Part shown: one piece after another, positions 10,650 to 22,738 of the stretch | Numbering within the stretch: the stretch's first letter is position 1 | Layout of the letters: every line of letters begins with the position of its first letter | DNA from: Flammulina velutipes | Lineage: Eukaryota; Basidiomycota; Agaricomycetes; Agaricales; Physalacriaceae | Direction of reading: 5' to 3' | NCBI GenBank assembly: GCA_011800155.1 | Contig: CM022376.1 | Location: 2,170,001 to 2,234,000 of the forward strand | DNA length: 64,000 nucleotides | Program-made: the position numbers and the translations under genes | Notes under the pieces: generated by a model | What the model saw: only the letters and a program-made list of their open reading frames with translations | Databases searched by the model: none | Told to the model about the DNA's origin: nothing

Positions 10650-13434
10650 TCAATCTATAACTGGGATAGCCTCCCTCCCAGCCGTACGCACACCTCCGTC
10701 TGCACTTCGCACCCACACCCTTCTCGACTGCTGCTCGTGCGTGTTGTAATCATCCAACGGAATCCCCTTCAAAGCAGCCACCTTCAACGTCTTGCTTTTC
10801 TTGAAAAGCCGCAACATCTTCTTCTCCTCCCCACCAAGGTCTTCACCACGAAGATACTGTAAACCATACAGCTGTCTTGGGGGAAGGATCAGCGTCTCGA
10901 GAAGCGAAAAGTTTTCCAGGATAGCGGTAACCTGGTAAGAAAGTCAGCTCGTCAAAATGTCCAAGGCAAACGAGCGACGTACCACTAGGTCCTCATAATC
11001 ATCAAAATCGTAAAATTGCTGTCGTATCTCCAGATACACCACAGATGAGTGATCAAGAGCTAACCGAGGAATCGCCTGTTCAAGCGGTTCCTCACGATAT
11101 CCAATAAATATAAGTTCCTTAACCACTTTGGTCTCGTTCAGCACAAAAGGGAACGGTCCGGCGCAAATGACCTCTGGGTTAGTCTCACCCACCCCGGAGA
11201 GCCTCACACACGAATCAGGGATACTTCCAATGTCATAAAACGCCACAGAAAGACTGTGTAACCCTGGAGCGACCTTTACAAAGTCTATCGCAGGTCCGGA
11301 TGAGGCCTAAGGCCAGGTCGACTCGTCCTGCGCCCAGTCCGAAACGCTGACTTCGAGGTTACGCAGGGCAGAGAATTTAGAAAGGAAGGTTGAGAGTTCT
11401 TGAGAGGTAAGGTTGGAGGCGAGGGTGAGCTTGGTGAGGCGTGGGCATTGGGGGAACGAGAGGACGTCGCCGATGTCCTTTTTGCACGTGCTCAGAGAGA
11501 GTGTATGGAGCGTATCAACAGATGACGATAACAGAGGGACGAGGGGAACATGGTCATCGAGATACTTCCCTGGAGTGTCTATATGATCCTCGAACTCCGC
11601 ATCGAGGTACCGCTCGAATGAAACGTTCTCCAATTTCCACGTCAAACCCACATCTCCCAGACACTGCTGCATCGCTTGATCCTTCCGCGGTTGAGAAAGT
11701 TTGCGCCAGTTTCTTCCATTTACCTGGTGGTAGACGATGTTGATAGACCGAAGGTCCGGCCACCGCGATCTTGCAGTATGGAGGAGGGAGTAAAAGTTGT
11801 TGGTCCCGGCCTTAGTCCACAGCTGAGTGCTTTGGATGGTGAGATTCAGGTTGCGAAGATTGGGAAATTGAAGTGCGAGGGACGAAGAGAACCCCATGCC
11901 CTGCATCTTCGACAAATACTGTGAGTAGCCGGCCGTTCCGGAACGAGGTTCGCCAGAATGGAAAACAACACTGTGGACGGCTTCGCGTAGTTCGGGAGAG
12001 GTTTTCATGATGGAAGAGAGAAGCGCATCGGCGGAGGGATTCCGGCCAAATGGGTCCGCGAAGAGTATTTTGATTGCATGCATTCGTATCCTGCGTGAGA
12101 CGTGGGAGAGGGCAATGAGATCCTCGTGTGGGACAAGGGAGACGATGATTTCGAGAACTTCAAAAGGCAAGTCTAACATGTTGTTCTTCCAGTTCAGTGA
12201 CTCGAGTAGCGTCATCGCGTCCAGGTGTGGTTCGGGATAGGTGAAATTGTCGATGTATTCCTTTAGGAACTCATCAAGGGGGAACGTGAAAGGGGGGAGA
12301 GTGAAGGTATCGCCTAGGGATTTGAGGGCTTCCAAGATGCCACCCACGACATCGTCAAAGGATATCCTCGGAGACTCGGAATCGCCAATGGCACGGTTTT
12401 CGTCCGAGGCTGTCAGCATGAGAGCATACCACGCCACAACGATGTCAAAGCAGCGTTGAAGATACACCTGCGTCCGTTCGGGATCCCTATCCCCATTTGC
12501 AACCCAGAATGGATGATGCAGAGCGTCGTGCGCTGGCAACGAAAGGGGTTCTTCGTTATGTGGATCACCAATTACAGGTTGATCGTCCGGGCGAGACAAT
12601 GAACAAAAGCCATCGCAGCCAGGGAAATTGATCAACTTCTGTGCGAGACCGTTTCGTAGAGCGTTGTTGCTATCCACCGCAATCAAAAGGTTGAGATAGA
12701 TGTAGTAGCGTAGAGTGAGATCGATATAGCGACCGATGGCCCCTCGCCTCCAATACACTGCGTTGCCGATCAGCAAAGACGAGTGCACGCAGAGAAAGAA
12801 ACCTACAGTCATAGTGTCCGTACGTCGGAGCATATGCAGTTGTCGTCGAGAGCTCATGGATCATACCTGCGGAACGAAGTACGCCGACACCCCGCCTGTG
12901 TAGTATCTCGAGCAATGATAGGAAATCCGTGTCAGCCCGCTGAGCAAGGAAGCCCAGTACTTCGATGTACGTGTAAGGATTGGTGGGATGGGTAAGTGCA
13001 TGCAGCAGGGATGCAGCGATGTCGTTAAGGGGAGGTTCTCCGACAGAATCCCAGTCAAAGAGCCAGCTGTCAAAATGCTGTACCTCCCGATTGGTCGACG
13101 CAGGAACACAGCTCGAGATGAGCTCGGGAGGGAAGAGAGCACCGTCGACGATGCCTGCAGCCGTCAAGCTGTCAGTTGTGGGCACAAGTGCAAGTTGTTC
13201 CCGGGCCTGAGAGGCGATTTTAGAGGCAAGATCGTAGGCGACGCCTACAATGGCCTTATTTCTTGTCTCCTTGAGGGATCCAGGGCTGAGAATGAACGAG
13301 CTTGATGAGCTGTCAACAGATATTTGCGATGTAAGGCCTGTGGCTTCAGATGAGCTTCAATCCCGAGGGAAAGGATACCACATACGTTTCCAAGCCACAG
13401 CACTGGCAAGATGACATCTCGATGCATTATCCAT
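10650..13434 (-). pseudogene. F-box/LRR protein gene with an in-frame stop
   Basis: The reconstruction has a first exon at 13434-13379 (MDNASRCHLASA), then an exon ending at 12867, a 64-nt intron (12866-12803), a long exon, and a last exon ending at the stop 10650-10652. The first 290 residues are helical without a known domain. An F-box-like segment (LDLPFEVLEIIVSLVPHEDL) follows, then leucine-rich stretches typical of substrate-binding regions of SCF ubiquitin ligase adaptors. At 11307-11309 an in-frame TAG follows the residues DESTWP. The same frame then continues with good coding sequence (DFVKVAPGLHSLSVAFYD), a proper intron near 10930-10983 and a closing exon (LENFSLLETLILPPRQLYG). The stop is therefore either a disabling mutation or a sequencing error; a shortened protein ending at the TAG is the alternative. 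Confidence 0.65.
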
Positions 13435-15359
13435 GGCGCGACTGGGCTAAGATGATAGTTAGAATCGAAAAATGCTTTGACTCTTACTAGGATTTTGTGC
13501 GGAGCCGAACGAGGAATATCACCTTCAATTACATGCTAACAAAGAGTTAACGGTGTTGAAGTGTCCTGGGATTGACGTGTACGCATTGCATACTGTAAAA
13601 GAAAGAGCTCGTTCCCTGCGAGATGATGGTGGGTGGTGTTACAGTAAGCTGATCGTGTCTTACCCTCTTACCACCATCTCCGTCACTTGATCCAACGACG
13701 CTCATTGTTCAGCGACCTCACTATCGATATTATATCAGAAGATACAGTCGTCAGTCACCGAAAGACTACACAGAAGCTACTGAGTCCTCCCAAAATCTAT
13801 GTACAAAACGGTGCGTTCTCTACTTCTGCCTCTCCTGCATTGTTGACGTTTCTCTATGACAGGATATAACACATACTGGATTCGCTTCGAGAAACGTCAT
13901 CGAGAATCGAACGCTTCTCGAACTTTTCTGTCGCCCGAGATGACGCGAAAAAGCAACTAATGTACAATGGAGGTTCTTCTATCACGGCGGCTCGGATACG
14001 AACTCGGTGGTCGATATCACTGCTTCAGAGACAGGAAATTCTGAGCAATCAAATACTCTATGTCGTCCGTATCGCAGGACGCGGTTCTGTGCTCAACGCG
14101 AATTGTGAGTGCCGTCTGACCATAACTCGCTCGTATTAACCAACCACAGAATCTCGGAACTCCTCCGGAATCATCTTGTATGGATCGACTCGAGCCGCCA
14201 AAACCTCGTTCCAACGAAAAAAAATACTTGGAGCACAGACTATCGATGTATGGCTCGAACTATTGCGCAAAGCCCTGTCTCACGATGATTTAGCACTGCC
14301 AAGGATCTGCACGTTATCTCTCGAATTGTGCAACACCTTCATGTTTGGACCTCACCACCGATTCCACCGGTACCGAAGACTGCAACGTATCTGACGCATC
14401 CTCCTCCGAGCTCACGGCTTCTAAGCCGCTTTGCGTGACAATGAGGCCACTTCACCTCTATGGATATCCTTGGCCAGCCTCCTCTCGAGCTTCGTCGAGT
14501 ATGCTCCATTCATTCGCCAACCGCCCAGTGAATACTCTCATGCTTACCGCGAATGTTCCGTGGATTTTGGGGCTGGGACCAAAAACAAAGGATTGAGCGA
14601 TGTGCCTTCACGTTGGCCCTTGGTCGCGGGGCTTGCGAAAGTGCTGGTGGAAACGATTTTGGGAAGGCAGGCGATAGGCGGTGTTTCCTGTCGAGATCTT
14701 TGGGACGTATGTGACACAGTTGGTGCAGATGTGACCAAGAAGACGGTCGTGGGTGCGGTTTGGTTTACGATAACTGGGATGTTGCCGGAGCAAGCTGAGA
14801 ATGGGGCGACAACCGGGATATAACCCACAGCCAGACTTAAACCCGTGCTGGTTTCGCTCTGGTTTCGTCCGGGAACAGGCTCAGCGACGAGAGTAGGCTG
14901 GTCATGGATAAAACTAAACTCGGGACGTGAAGATGGATGAGAAGATATGAGAGGCACCGCGAGAGCAAGTGAGTCACGTCAATGATTTATTCAAGTTATT
15001 GTTATCGCTTCTTACAAAATATATAGGCTCTACATTTGATCAGTCGCTGTTGGTAATTGCAGCATATTTGATACTCAGCGCTGAACGCGACAAGGGCTGT
15101 CCTACTCAGCACTAAACGTCTTGGAAGGCGCCCAACAGCCAGGTTCAAACCAGCGACGAGCGCTTAAATAGGACGATGCTGAACACCGACAGCTAATAAA
15201 CGCCTCAAAGAGACTGACACTACACAGACGATGGCTCTCGAGCGCTTACTCTCAGTACATGCCTGGTAGAAAACTGATGTAGCATCGCCGGCTAGGTATA
15301 ACTATAAAGTATGGATGTCTGCTATATAACTTCTCAAAACGAGCGCCCTTGCAAGCTAT
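13435..15359. other. unresolved; coding-like remnants without intact gene
   Basis: Short open frames on the plus strand (13687-13869, 14176-14394, 14431-14823) have reasonable composition and a few plausible splice signals (for example an acceptor near 14150), but they do not join into one frame and show no domain I recognise. The stretch at about 13807-13871 resembles 234-282 at the left end of the window. I read this as an old, decayed gene, probably a duplicate of whatever lay at the left edge. 14850-15359 shows nothing. Confidence 0.3.
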
Positions 15360-15943
15360 ATGGCAAGAGCCTTCCTAACCAAACGTGATATCATCGCGCA
15401 GATTTTCAGCTTCTTGCTGGGAGTCGTCATTAACACATCTCCCGTTTACGCCACGATCCTACTTTCTACTGTTATCCTGATTTACCTTCTGGTTATCTTC
15501 GCGCGCTCGACCATGCATCCTGAGACTCTCTTGATGGGTGTACTAGAGCAAGTCACGGATACTCGCCTGTGGATTGACGATGAAGCTGCTGCACGCCGTG
15601 CCGTGGATATGTATATCATCTCCGTGAGAGGTTATAAGAGCTTGATGAGGTGCGCATCTATTTTGTGGCTGCTCACTGTTACTTGGGCTTATGGATCCCC
15701 ATTATCAGGATAGAAGCACGCACCAGGACTCTTATATCTCAGTACAGAAAAGGTTACGCCACTCGACAAGCCTTTCAATATGCTGCTGCCCTTCCGGCAC
15801 TTGTTATGGATGCGCGGAAGTGTCAGTTGGACATCATGGCACTGCGAGCTGATCTCGAAGATGAGGTGACTCTCAGCTTATCCTTCACCATGTGCAGTGT
15901 AACCAACATATCTTAGGTGCATCAACTTAACGACTGCCACTGA
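15360..15943 (+). CDS. small membrane protein, unknown family
   Basis: Three exons, 15360-15649, 15709-15865 and 15917-15943, give 157 residues with introns of 59 and 51 nt. Residues about 10-50 are strongly hydrophobic (IIAQIFSFLLGVVIN, ATILLSTVILIYLLVIF), giving one or two membrane helices. The rest is a charged helical tail (RIEARTRTLISQYRKGYATR, DIMALRADLEDE) that may form a coiled coil. I do not recognise the family. The 3' end is uncertain: a further hydrophobic exon at 15985-16093 (VSSLLYVTIILCVIFSITF) follows a good TTTTTTTTCAG acceptor and ends at a GTAAGT donor, so the true protein could skip the short third exon, gain another membrane helix and continue. Confidence 0.55.
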
Positions 15944-16320
15944 GTACTGAGGCACGGTTATTATATCCCAATATTTTTTTTCAGCCTATTCAAATCTCTG
16001 TATCATCCCTCTTATACGTGACCATTATTCTCTGCGTTATCTTCAGTATCACCTTCAGAATATTGATAGTGATATGGACACCATCCTGCGAACATCAGTA
16101 AGTTCACACGTGTTTGAATGTAGAACTGCGAACACTCATTTCCCGACAACATGCAAATGTGTAAGGAATGCCATATCGAGGACTAAGAAACTACTTCAGA
16201 TAAGTATTTGTGAGGTACATTTTGCTTCGGTAAAGTATAAACAGTCTTTGACCTTTATCGCGGAATAAAATGCTAGCGCATGGGTTTAGCGGACGCTGGA
16301 GGATAGAACATTGACCTCCC

Positions 16321-16436
16321 GGCCCGTCTGTCTCATTCGGTGCATTGTAAATTGGTGTCATGAGTAGAGAGTCCCCTCGTCCCCGTTGCCATAGTGTTGA
16401 ACATTGATCTATAGCATGATGCTGTACGCGCTTCAA
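16321..16436 (-). pseudogene. relic of a DUF6535 gene C-terminus
   Basis: A short minus-strand stretch reads LWQRGRGDSLLMTPIYNAP. This matches the last conserved segment of the three full DUF6535 genes in the window (for example WQWGRGNFPLITPIFSAP in copy B and HWEREPFPLTTPIYSTP in copy C). Nothing of the membrane part was seen upstream. It marks a fourth, decayed family member lying between copies B and C. Confidence 0.6.
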
Positions 16437-17678
16437 AAGTCAATCTTGGCAGTGGGAGAGACAGTGTCGGGTAAGGTGCTTGGGTTTCTGGACTCGGTAT
16501 TCCATGTGTACTAGCCTCGGCGGTCGAACCACGCGTCTTTTGTGGAACGGTGACCAGTCAAAGGTGATAACAGAGACGTGCATGTGTGACATGGCCAGAG
16601 CAGTATGGGGTAGAAGGACGGATGGAATCGACGGTGATGTGGATTAGAAATAACTGTAGGCTAGTACTGGTGGCAGAGAAGAAGTTGCGCGCGTTGGGGG
16701 CCAGGAGAATATCCTCGCTGTACCCATGGGCACCGCAAAGTCGTCCGGGTGAGAGGCATGCTCTACTAGTGCTGGAGTGATGACGATGTAGGCACAGTCT
16801 GTAAGGAATGGGGAATTGAGCGGCGTAGCAAGGCAAGGAATAACCCTAAAGTGGGAACTGGAAGGTTTAGGAACTTGGCGGTTGCAACAACACCACCATA
16901 CTTCTATGGAATGGTAGAGCTTGGGTCGTAATTCTGTATCTAGCCTCTAGATGTCTATGGCCTAAACTCAGTCTGTATGATATTTGATGACGGACGTACC
17001 GGTGCCTGTATGCGTAAATTCTCACGCCTTGGCCCCTGATTTCTCCGACGTCAAGACGACGATACAGTATTCCTACATGGTCATTCCAGAGCTCGTATGA
17101 GATATCAGCTGCCTATCTAATCGTGGACATTTGGAAACTCACATTCGTGAATGTTGCGCCACACTCTATATCATCCACCTGCGTCATTCTCTGCTTCCGC
17201 GATGAAGCGCCTGATCTCTGTAGTGCTATAAGCTGTCGATCCTCCGCTTCTACAGTGAAGTTGTGAGAATCAACAACGGACTGCGTCGCTGATAAACACA
17301 GTGGCTGACCCTTTTGTCAATGTTTCGAAAACTCTCCGGACGTCGTACTCTTTCCTGGGATTGATTGGCTTAGCTGTAAGAGCCTTAAGGTAGAAGTTGC
17401 GACCTACACATTTAGCTCGCTCGCTAATTTTTTGATCATGTCATCTGATGGACAGTCTGTGACGTTTGCCACAATGTGGCCGCAAATAACATCCAATGAA
17501 GTGCCAGCCATGACGAAGATGAGAAATTAGTGTGGAGGGATGGATGTATAAAGCTTACAGCGCGTCTCTCAATAGCATCTTATAAATGGTTCAGGAGCTT
17601 ATGAGAATTACAAGGGCTTCATCTGCCAGAATAAGGTGCGTGTTGTTTGGGTGCCAGCGCCTTATACTCCAGCATCAT

Positions 17679-17745
17679 AAGGTATCCAGGACTATACATC
17701 AGTATCCAAAGAGAGGAGTCATATCACGACTCCCCTGGATACCTT
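17679..17745. repeat. 67-bp inverted repeat, possible MITE-like hairpin
   Basis: AAGGTATCCAGG at 17679-17690 is the exact reverse complement of CCTGGATACCTT at 17734-17745. Inside the loop, GGAGTC and GACTCC (about 17715-17733) form a second pair around ATATCAC. The nested hairpin could be a short non-autonomous element or a transcribed hairpin. No target-site duplication was established. Confidence 0.55.
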
Positions 17746-18031
17746 GTTTAAAAGTACAAACATAGGCCTTCTGCAGCAACACATCATGTCCATTGCGCCA
17801 CACTCATGAGCATCCCAATTTCTCACTTTCCCAGCAAACGGATAGCTTAACATAGAGCTCTACATTATATATAGACCTAAATGTCGCGATTCTTAGAACT
17901 ATCTTGGCCAGATACCCAACGTGGGGTGAAAGTCAATAACGCGCGGACAAGTAAGAGTCAGGGTTAATTCTTATATATTGAAGAGTAATTCGGTGGTGCG
18001 TGAAATAATCTCAAGAGGTAAATATAGATAT

Positions 18032-18075
18032 TGTTGGATTCCACTAAGCCAGCGCTGGCTTAATGGAATCCAACA
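18032..18075. repeat. 44-bp near-perfect palindrome
   Basis: Two 22-nt arms meet without a spacer: 18032-18053 begins TGTTGGATTCCA and 18054-18075 ends TGGAATCCAACA. Only one base pair of the 22 (18044 with 18063) is mismatched. It lies 85 nt beyond the stop codon of DUF6535 copy C. It could be the collapsed end pair of a mobile element, or a structure forming a 3' hairpin. Confidence 0.7.
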
Positions 18076-18159
18076 GATAGAATAGTCATAGGAAGCAACA
18101 AGAAGTTAGATGAGAAGACTTATAATAAGGATGCGCAAAAGCTACCCGTAATCCTACCC

Positions 18160-21100
18160 CTACGAAAGGCGAGCTATCGCTCCGCCCGGAGCATAGTCCT
18201 TGAAAATTATCAGAGTCTTATCTCATAATAATCTCCTGGTACTACCAAGTCACTTACCTGGATCTGTGTTGGAGTGCTATAAATCGGAGTGGTGAGTGGA
18301 AAGGGCTCACGCTCCCAATGCGCCACTGCAGAGAATTGCTCGACGACGGAATGGAGTTGATCATATGCGCTATAATGGAGCACGACTTGGTCATGGAATG
18401 GATGACAGCTTCCGCGCCGCCTTGATTGTTCGTCGTAGAACTTTGCAACATCACTCCGTCGAATAAATCCGTCTAGTTCATCCATACAATCTAACCAAAG
18501 GTCACGGCCAACCAACTGCGCTAATTTCCACATGCGGTTGCGGGAATCGATGTTCGCTGAAATTAGCACCTGGCACGTGATAGTGATGTTGGAGGGCCGT
18601 TTGAGATATTCCACAGTGGCGAGATGTAAGTCGGGCGCGCACTCGAGTAAGATATCCAGACCATCGAGATAGGATGCGATGAGGAAGGGAAATCCAAATT
18701 CGAAGGCGATCGGTATGTCTTTGAAGTGGCGCCTGTGACTAGGGTGATGGGGATCCAACATAAACTCGTATCGCACGCAATTTAGCCATTCTCCGCGGAG
18801 GAGCTGTCGGTAGACATCCAACCCTAAGGAAGATTTCGTGAAGAAGAAATAGTCCAGCATCTCGGTAATCAAAGGGAATGGATATAAAACGTGCTCCGAT
18901 CTCACTTCCAAGTCAGAGAACGTTGCGCGAAGGAAGATCTGTAACACACTCGACGTCATCCAACTCTCTTGATCGTTGCGCAAATCCCTATCCAAAACCA
19001 ATGCGCGCATAAGAGGATGAAGAACGTCTTGCTGATTCTGTAGCGATAGCCGTGTCTCAAATGCCCCCGATTCTACCAAGGCCGCAATGGAGGAGAATAT
19101 AGCTCGGGTAAGGCCAGGATGTTGAACCAGGGGTCCCCCAAATCCGCCCCGGGATTCGATATCTATGTCGACGTACATTCGGATATAGCCAATGATCTCC
19201 CCCAGAGGCGACTTGCCTGGAAGAGATGGGTCATCGGATTGACTAGGGATAACCTGGATGTATGGGACATGGAGTAGGGAAAGGTGTAAGCGAATATCAC
19301 TTGGTAGGGAATTGTCGACGATAGTGTGGTATGATGAAAAAACATGGGAGGCAAGGAAGTCGCACATGGAAGGATATAGGAAATCTCTGACCACGCGTTT
19401 GAAATCAACGCCATCGTTATCGTTAAGATTGGGTGTATGATCCTTATTCGATTCGTAGACAACGAGCTCGTAGCCATTGTACTTTTTGATGCCAGGTGGT
19501 AAGGTGCTAATGAAAAACAGCGTCGTGCTGGCAATCCTTCTGCGCTCGTGGTGGCGAGGACGACAGATATGAACACTGAAAAACCAGCGGAGAAAGGTCG
19601 GGGACTCATAATCGCTAATGCGCATCCAATCGACACCGTAGATGAGCGCATTGCGGAGAATTTTGGCCCAGGACATTACATCGAAGGTAATAGAGGGGTT
19701 CTGAATCTGGTCACGAAGGAGGTTGGCTGCTATCCAAGGTTCGACACTGTTGAGAAGGATGGACAGGGAGTTTTCAATGGGAGGACCAGGGGGCGGTGTG
19801 GGGAAATGGTGTGGTTTTGAGTCAAATCTAGTGAGTGCCCGACATAGACGTTCACGCCCACCCGCGCGATCGGGTGAACTGTACTCACTAATCCACTGGC
19901 GAAGAGAGTCCTCCAAACCAGGGACGGCAGTACGGACGACATCGACAACGCTTAGCGGTAGGTTGCTGAGCGCTTGCAGGACGATTCGTTGCACCGATGA
20001 ATTGGACGACACATCATGAAGCCACGCCAGGCTTTGTGCGTCGAGTTCGTCCGCGCCTCGATATACCGTGTCCTGTTCAACGGCCTTCAAAGAAAGACGT
20101 TCCTTCGATGGGAGCGACTCTCCCGCCTTTGTCAACGTCCTCACACGATCCCAGACAGAGATAAGGAACGCGTACGAGTGGATTGTCAACGGTGTCTTGT
20201 ATGGGCAGTCAGGCTTGTAGAGTGGAAGAAGGTTCGTCAAGAAGTAGACAATGAATGCAGTCGATGCAATTCCAGTGACTACGCCTGACATGGCAGTATT
20301 GAGAGAGTAGAGGTAGACGATCAAGCCGGCAAAGAAGACGCTGAGGGCGATATGCATGAGGACGGGGAGAAGCCCAATGATGACGGGGACCTGCCATCGC
20401 TGCAAGCTCATGTACCGAAATTGGCGAATCCGACTGCGGTCGCGAGGCGTTCCAGACGGTACGGACATGTACTGGTGAATCCATTGCTTCGTCAATACAG
20501 CCATCAAAGCTGTGGTCAGACTGAGCGCCAGGCTCGTGAACCACAGTCCATTGACCCAGACAGCCGTCTGGGATGGCCGAACTCGCGAAAAGGGCGTGAG
20601 CTGCGAGCGGGGTACATCGAGAATCGACAACCCAGCAGCTCTGGCTCGGTCAATGTTGATGGATTCGTACATGAGATGGGCGTTGACTTCGGTAAAGTCG
20701 GCTTCGAGACGTTGACAGGTTTGAGCGACGAAGGTGGTGACGACGGCGGAGAAGAGTCCAGCCTGGCTAAGAGTGAGTATCGTTGCAAGTGAAGTGCTGT
20801 ATACTCACAAATACCAGCAGTACATCGAGCCCATCTCTCCAGTCATCGACCATCTCTGCGTCGAATTTCGCACACTCGTCAAGGAACACCTTCCAAAGGC
20901 GAGCCATCGAGCCCATTTCCTTGAACTCGTCGTCCTCCGCGTACTTCTGTTCGTAGTCGAATGGATCATTACCTGCGTGGCGCAAGTTAATTGCAGCCTG
21001 ATAATGCGCAATGGGTACTGACCTCTCTGAGGGTTGACGGCTGCGTGCTTCATGCCGAACATCTTTCTGCGCCTGCCCTTTGCGCTTGGTAGGGGTACTA

Positions 21101-21254
21101 CCGTTGGATAGCTACCAGGCGTAGTCGGCGGGGTACTATCATCCTCGAAAGGAGGGCCTTCGGGATTCTTGCTACCATGGCTTTGGATCGAGCGAACAGG
21201 CGATGACGAGCGTGAATCCGTGGACGTTGGCGAGCAAGGACGGGAGTCTGCCAT
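18160..21254 (-). CDS. DUF6535 multi-pass membrane protein, copy C
   Basis: Predicted 979 residues in four exons: 21254-21023, 20972-20809, 20762-18258 and 18198-18160. The N-terminal third (Ser/Pro-rich tail, FDYEQKY block, DUF6535 membrane segments) is nearly identical to copy B. After about residue 370 it diverges, including a different linker (RGADELDAQSLAWLHDVSS) and a C-terminal half with only the family skeleton in common (VDVYRQ/LDVYRQ, DSRNRMWKLAQLVGRDLW, PFPLTTPIYSTP). The last exon encodes DYAPGGAIARLS, unlike copies A and B. The protein therefore looks like a chimera of a copy-B-like front and an older, distinct back. Function unknown. Confidence 0.85.
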
Positions 21255-21500
21255 GGTATGGGACGAAGATTGGTACAGCGTGTTGTGGGTCAAAGCAGAT
21301 ATCAAGAGATTGCGGTGTTCTTTCGTGCCGTGATGGATTAAAAGGACTCACAGTTCCAGGTGGGGACAATTAGCATGAGGCAAACAATTGGGAGCTGTTC
21401 CAGTGCGAGCATCCCGTAGATACCAACAGTTGAAGGAACAATAGAGTGCAATGATGTTCAACCAGAGGTAATCAAGCGCGAGGGAATGCAAGAATGGATT
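20128..21500. repeat. near-identical duplicated block, unit 2 (partner 8920-10285)
   Basis: Matches 8920-10285 almost exactly through the upstream region, exons 1-2, both introns and the membrane-coding start of exon 3. Similarity drops sharply on both sides. A three-base insertion in exon 1 (an extra Ser codon near 21137) and scattered single-base changes are the main differences. Confidence 0.75.
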
Positions 21501-22738
21501 CCAAGTTCATAGGACAGTCGTGCATTAGACACCTATTTTACTAGGATTGCGTCAGATTTTGGATTTGAAAGATTTGTTGCACTCACCATTACACCTTTCC
21601 TATGGTGTTCAATGCCTGTGTATCCCAATGTTATTGTCTTCCGGTAATGGAATCAAATGGAGGAAGAGAAGAGTTGAACCGTAACGTATGATACCGGCTA
21701 GACTCGGCCCGCGTTTACCTATTGAACGTTGAACGACCATCTTGGTGATTGCACTCCAATTCAAAGCTATGGATGGTGTTATTTTCGTTGCTGGAGGAAG
21801 ATGCAGCTGATATCTGCGACATGTTCCAATAGATGGGAAACAATACACGGAATTGTGTATCCAACGTCCAACGGTACGTGAGCTTTGCAAACGGTACTCT
21901 CAACGTTGTTGAATACGTTGCAGACTACGACGACGATAGGCTGCTACCGCCTCCTTCTCTGCAGCACGATGCTGCGACGAATACACCTTGAGAAATGCTG
22001 TATGTCATAAGGACTGGCTCAAACGACTTTTCTATGCATGCGTCGAAATTCTGTAGCCTGGTATGCGTGCCCTTTGTAAACAATGCGCTCGCTACTGACG
22101 ATGTTACGATAGCCAAGAATACTCCATACATAATGCTCCGGCCAGTTTACAAGCTTTTTTCGTGTCCCGCAGACGATGGGCTCGAATTTCGAACGATCTT
22201 TCTAGCAAGGTGGGTATTTAATTCTGTCTTTTTTCTCACTCCTCAACGTGCGTCCAGTCTACTAGAGGCTACTCTCCGCTCATCATGAACGGTCGACTAT
22301 GATGCACCAACAAGATGGAATGGACTTTTTTCTTCCTATCACGGAACGCTGGTCGAGCGCGCCAGGGAACAGCGCATTGTCGACGAGCCTAACATCTTCA
22401 ACGAGCACGTCGCAGTCCATGGGTGTGCAGAGATAAATAAAAGTCATCGCCGCTTTCGTCGGGCTGGAAAAAAGTGAGGGCAGTCTGTTTGACATTTGTT
22501 GTGGGACGACGGAATCCTTACCCCACAGAGGCGGAAACGAACATCGTTGAGTGCAGCAAGCTCACTCTTCGTGTAGGTTATCGTCGTACCCGAATATGAT
22601 TCATGTTTTCAGCAAATAACTTTGCCAGATGTCTGTCAAATACCGGACTTGTCACGGTGTAAGTCTGGTGTTCGCTTCATTGTTTTCTCAGGGACCAGTC
22701 ATTTTCATCCAATACCACCATCACTGCCACTGTCAACG
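21501..22738. other. intergenic with repeat footprint upstream of AAA-like gene
   Basis: No gene is supported between 21.5 and 22.5 kb. From about 22,500 the sequence (GTGGGACGAC...AATCCTTACC...GTTGAGTGCAGCAAGCTCAC) matches 41,683-41,780 and, in the opposite orientation, 49,370-49,450. That footprint is the end of a small-protein gene family described at 40.8-42.6 kb, and it lies directly before the AAA-like start codon. Confidence 0.5.

Larger units (their letters stand above)
16440..18159. other. gene-poor stretch with hairpin repeats
   Basis: I found no supported gene in about 1.7 kb. The short frames at 16558-16836 overlap on both strands and have no motif. The stretch holds two inverted repeats, described separately, and serves as the 3' flank of DUF6535 copy C. 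Confidence 0.4.

Noticed and set aside
18160..21254. DUF6535 genes as NLR-type receptors
   Set aside because: No P-loop, NACHT or NB-ARC motif and no repeat domain could be seen; they are multi-pass membrane proteins instead.
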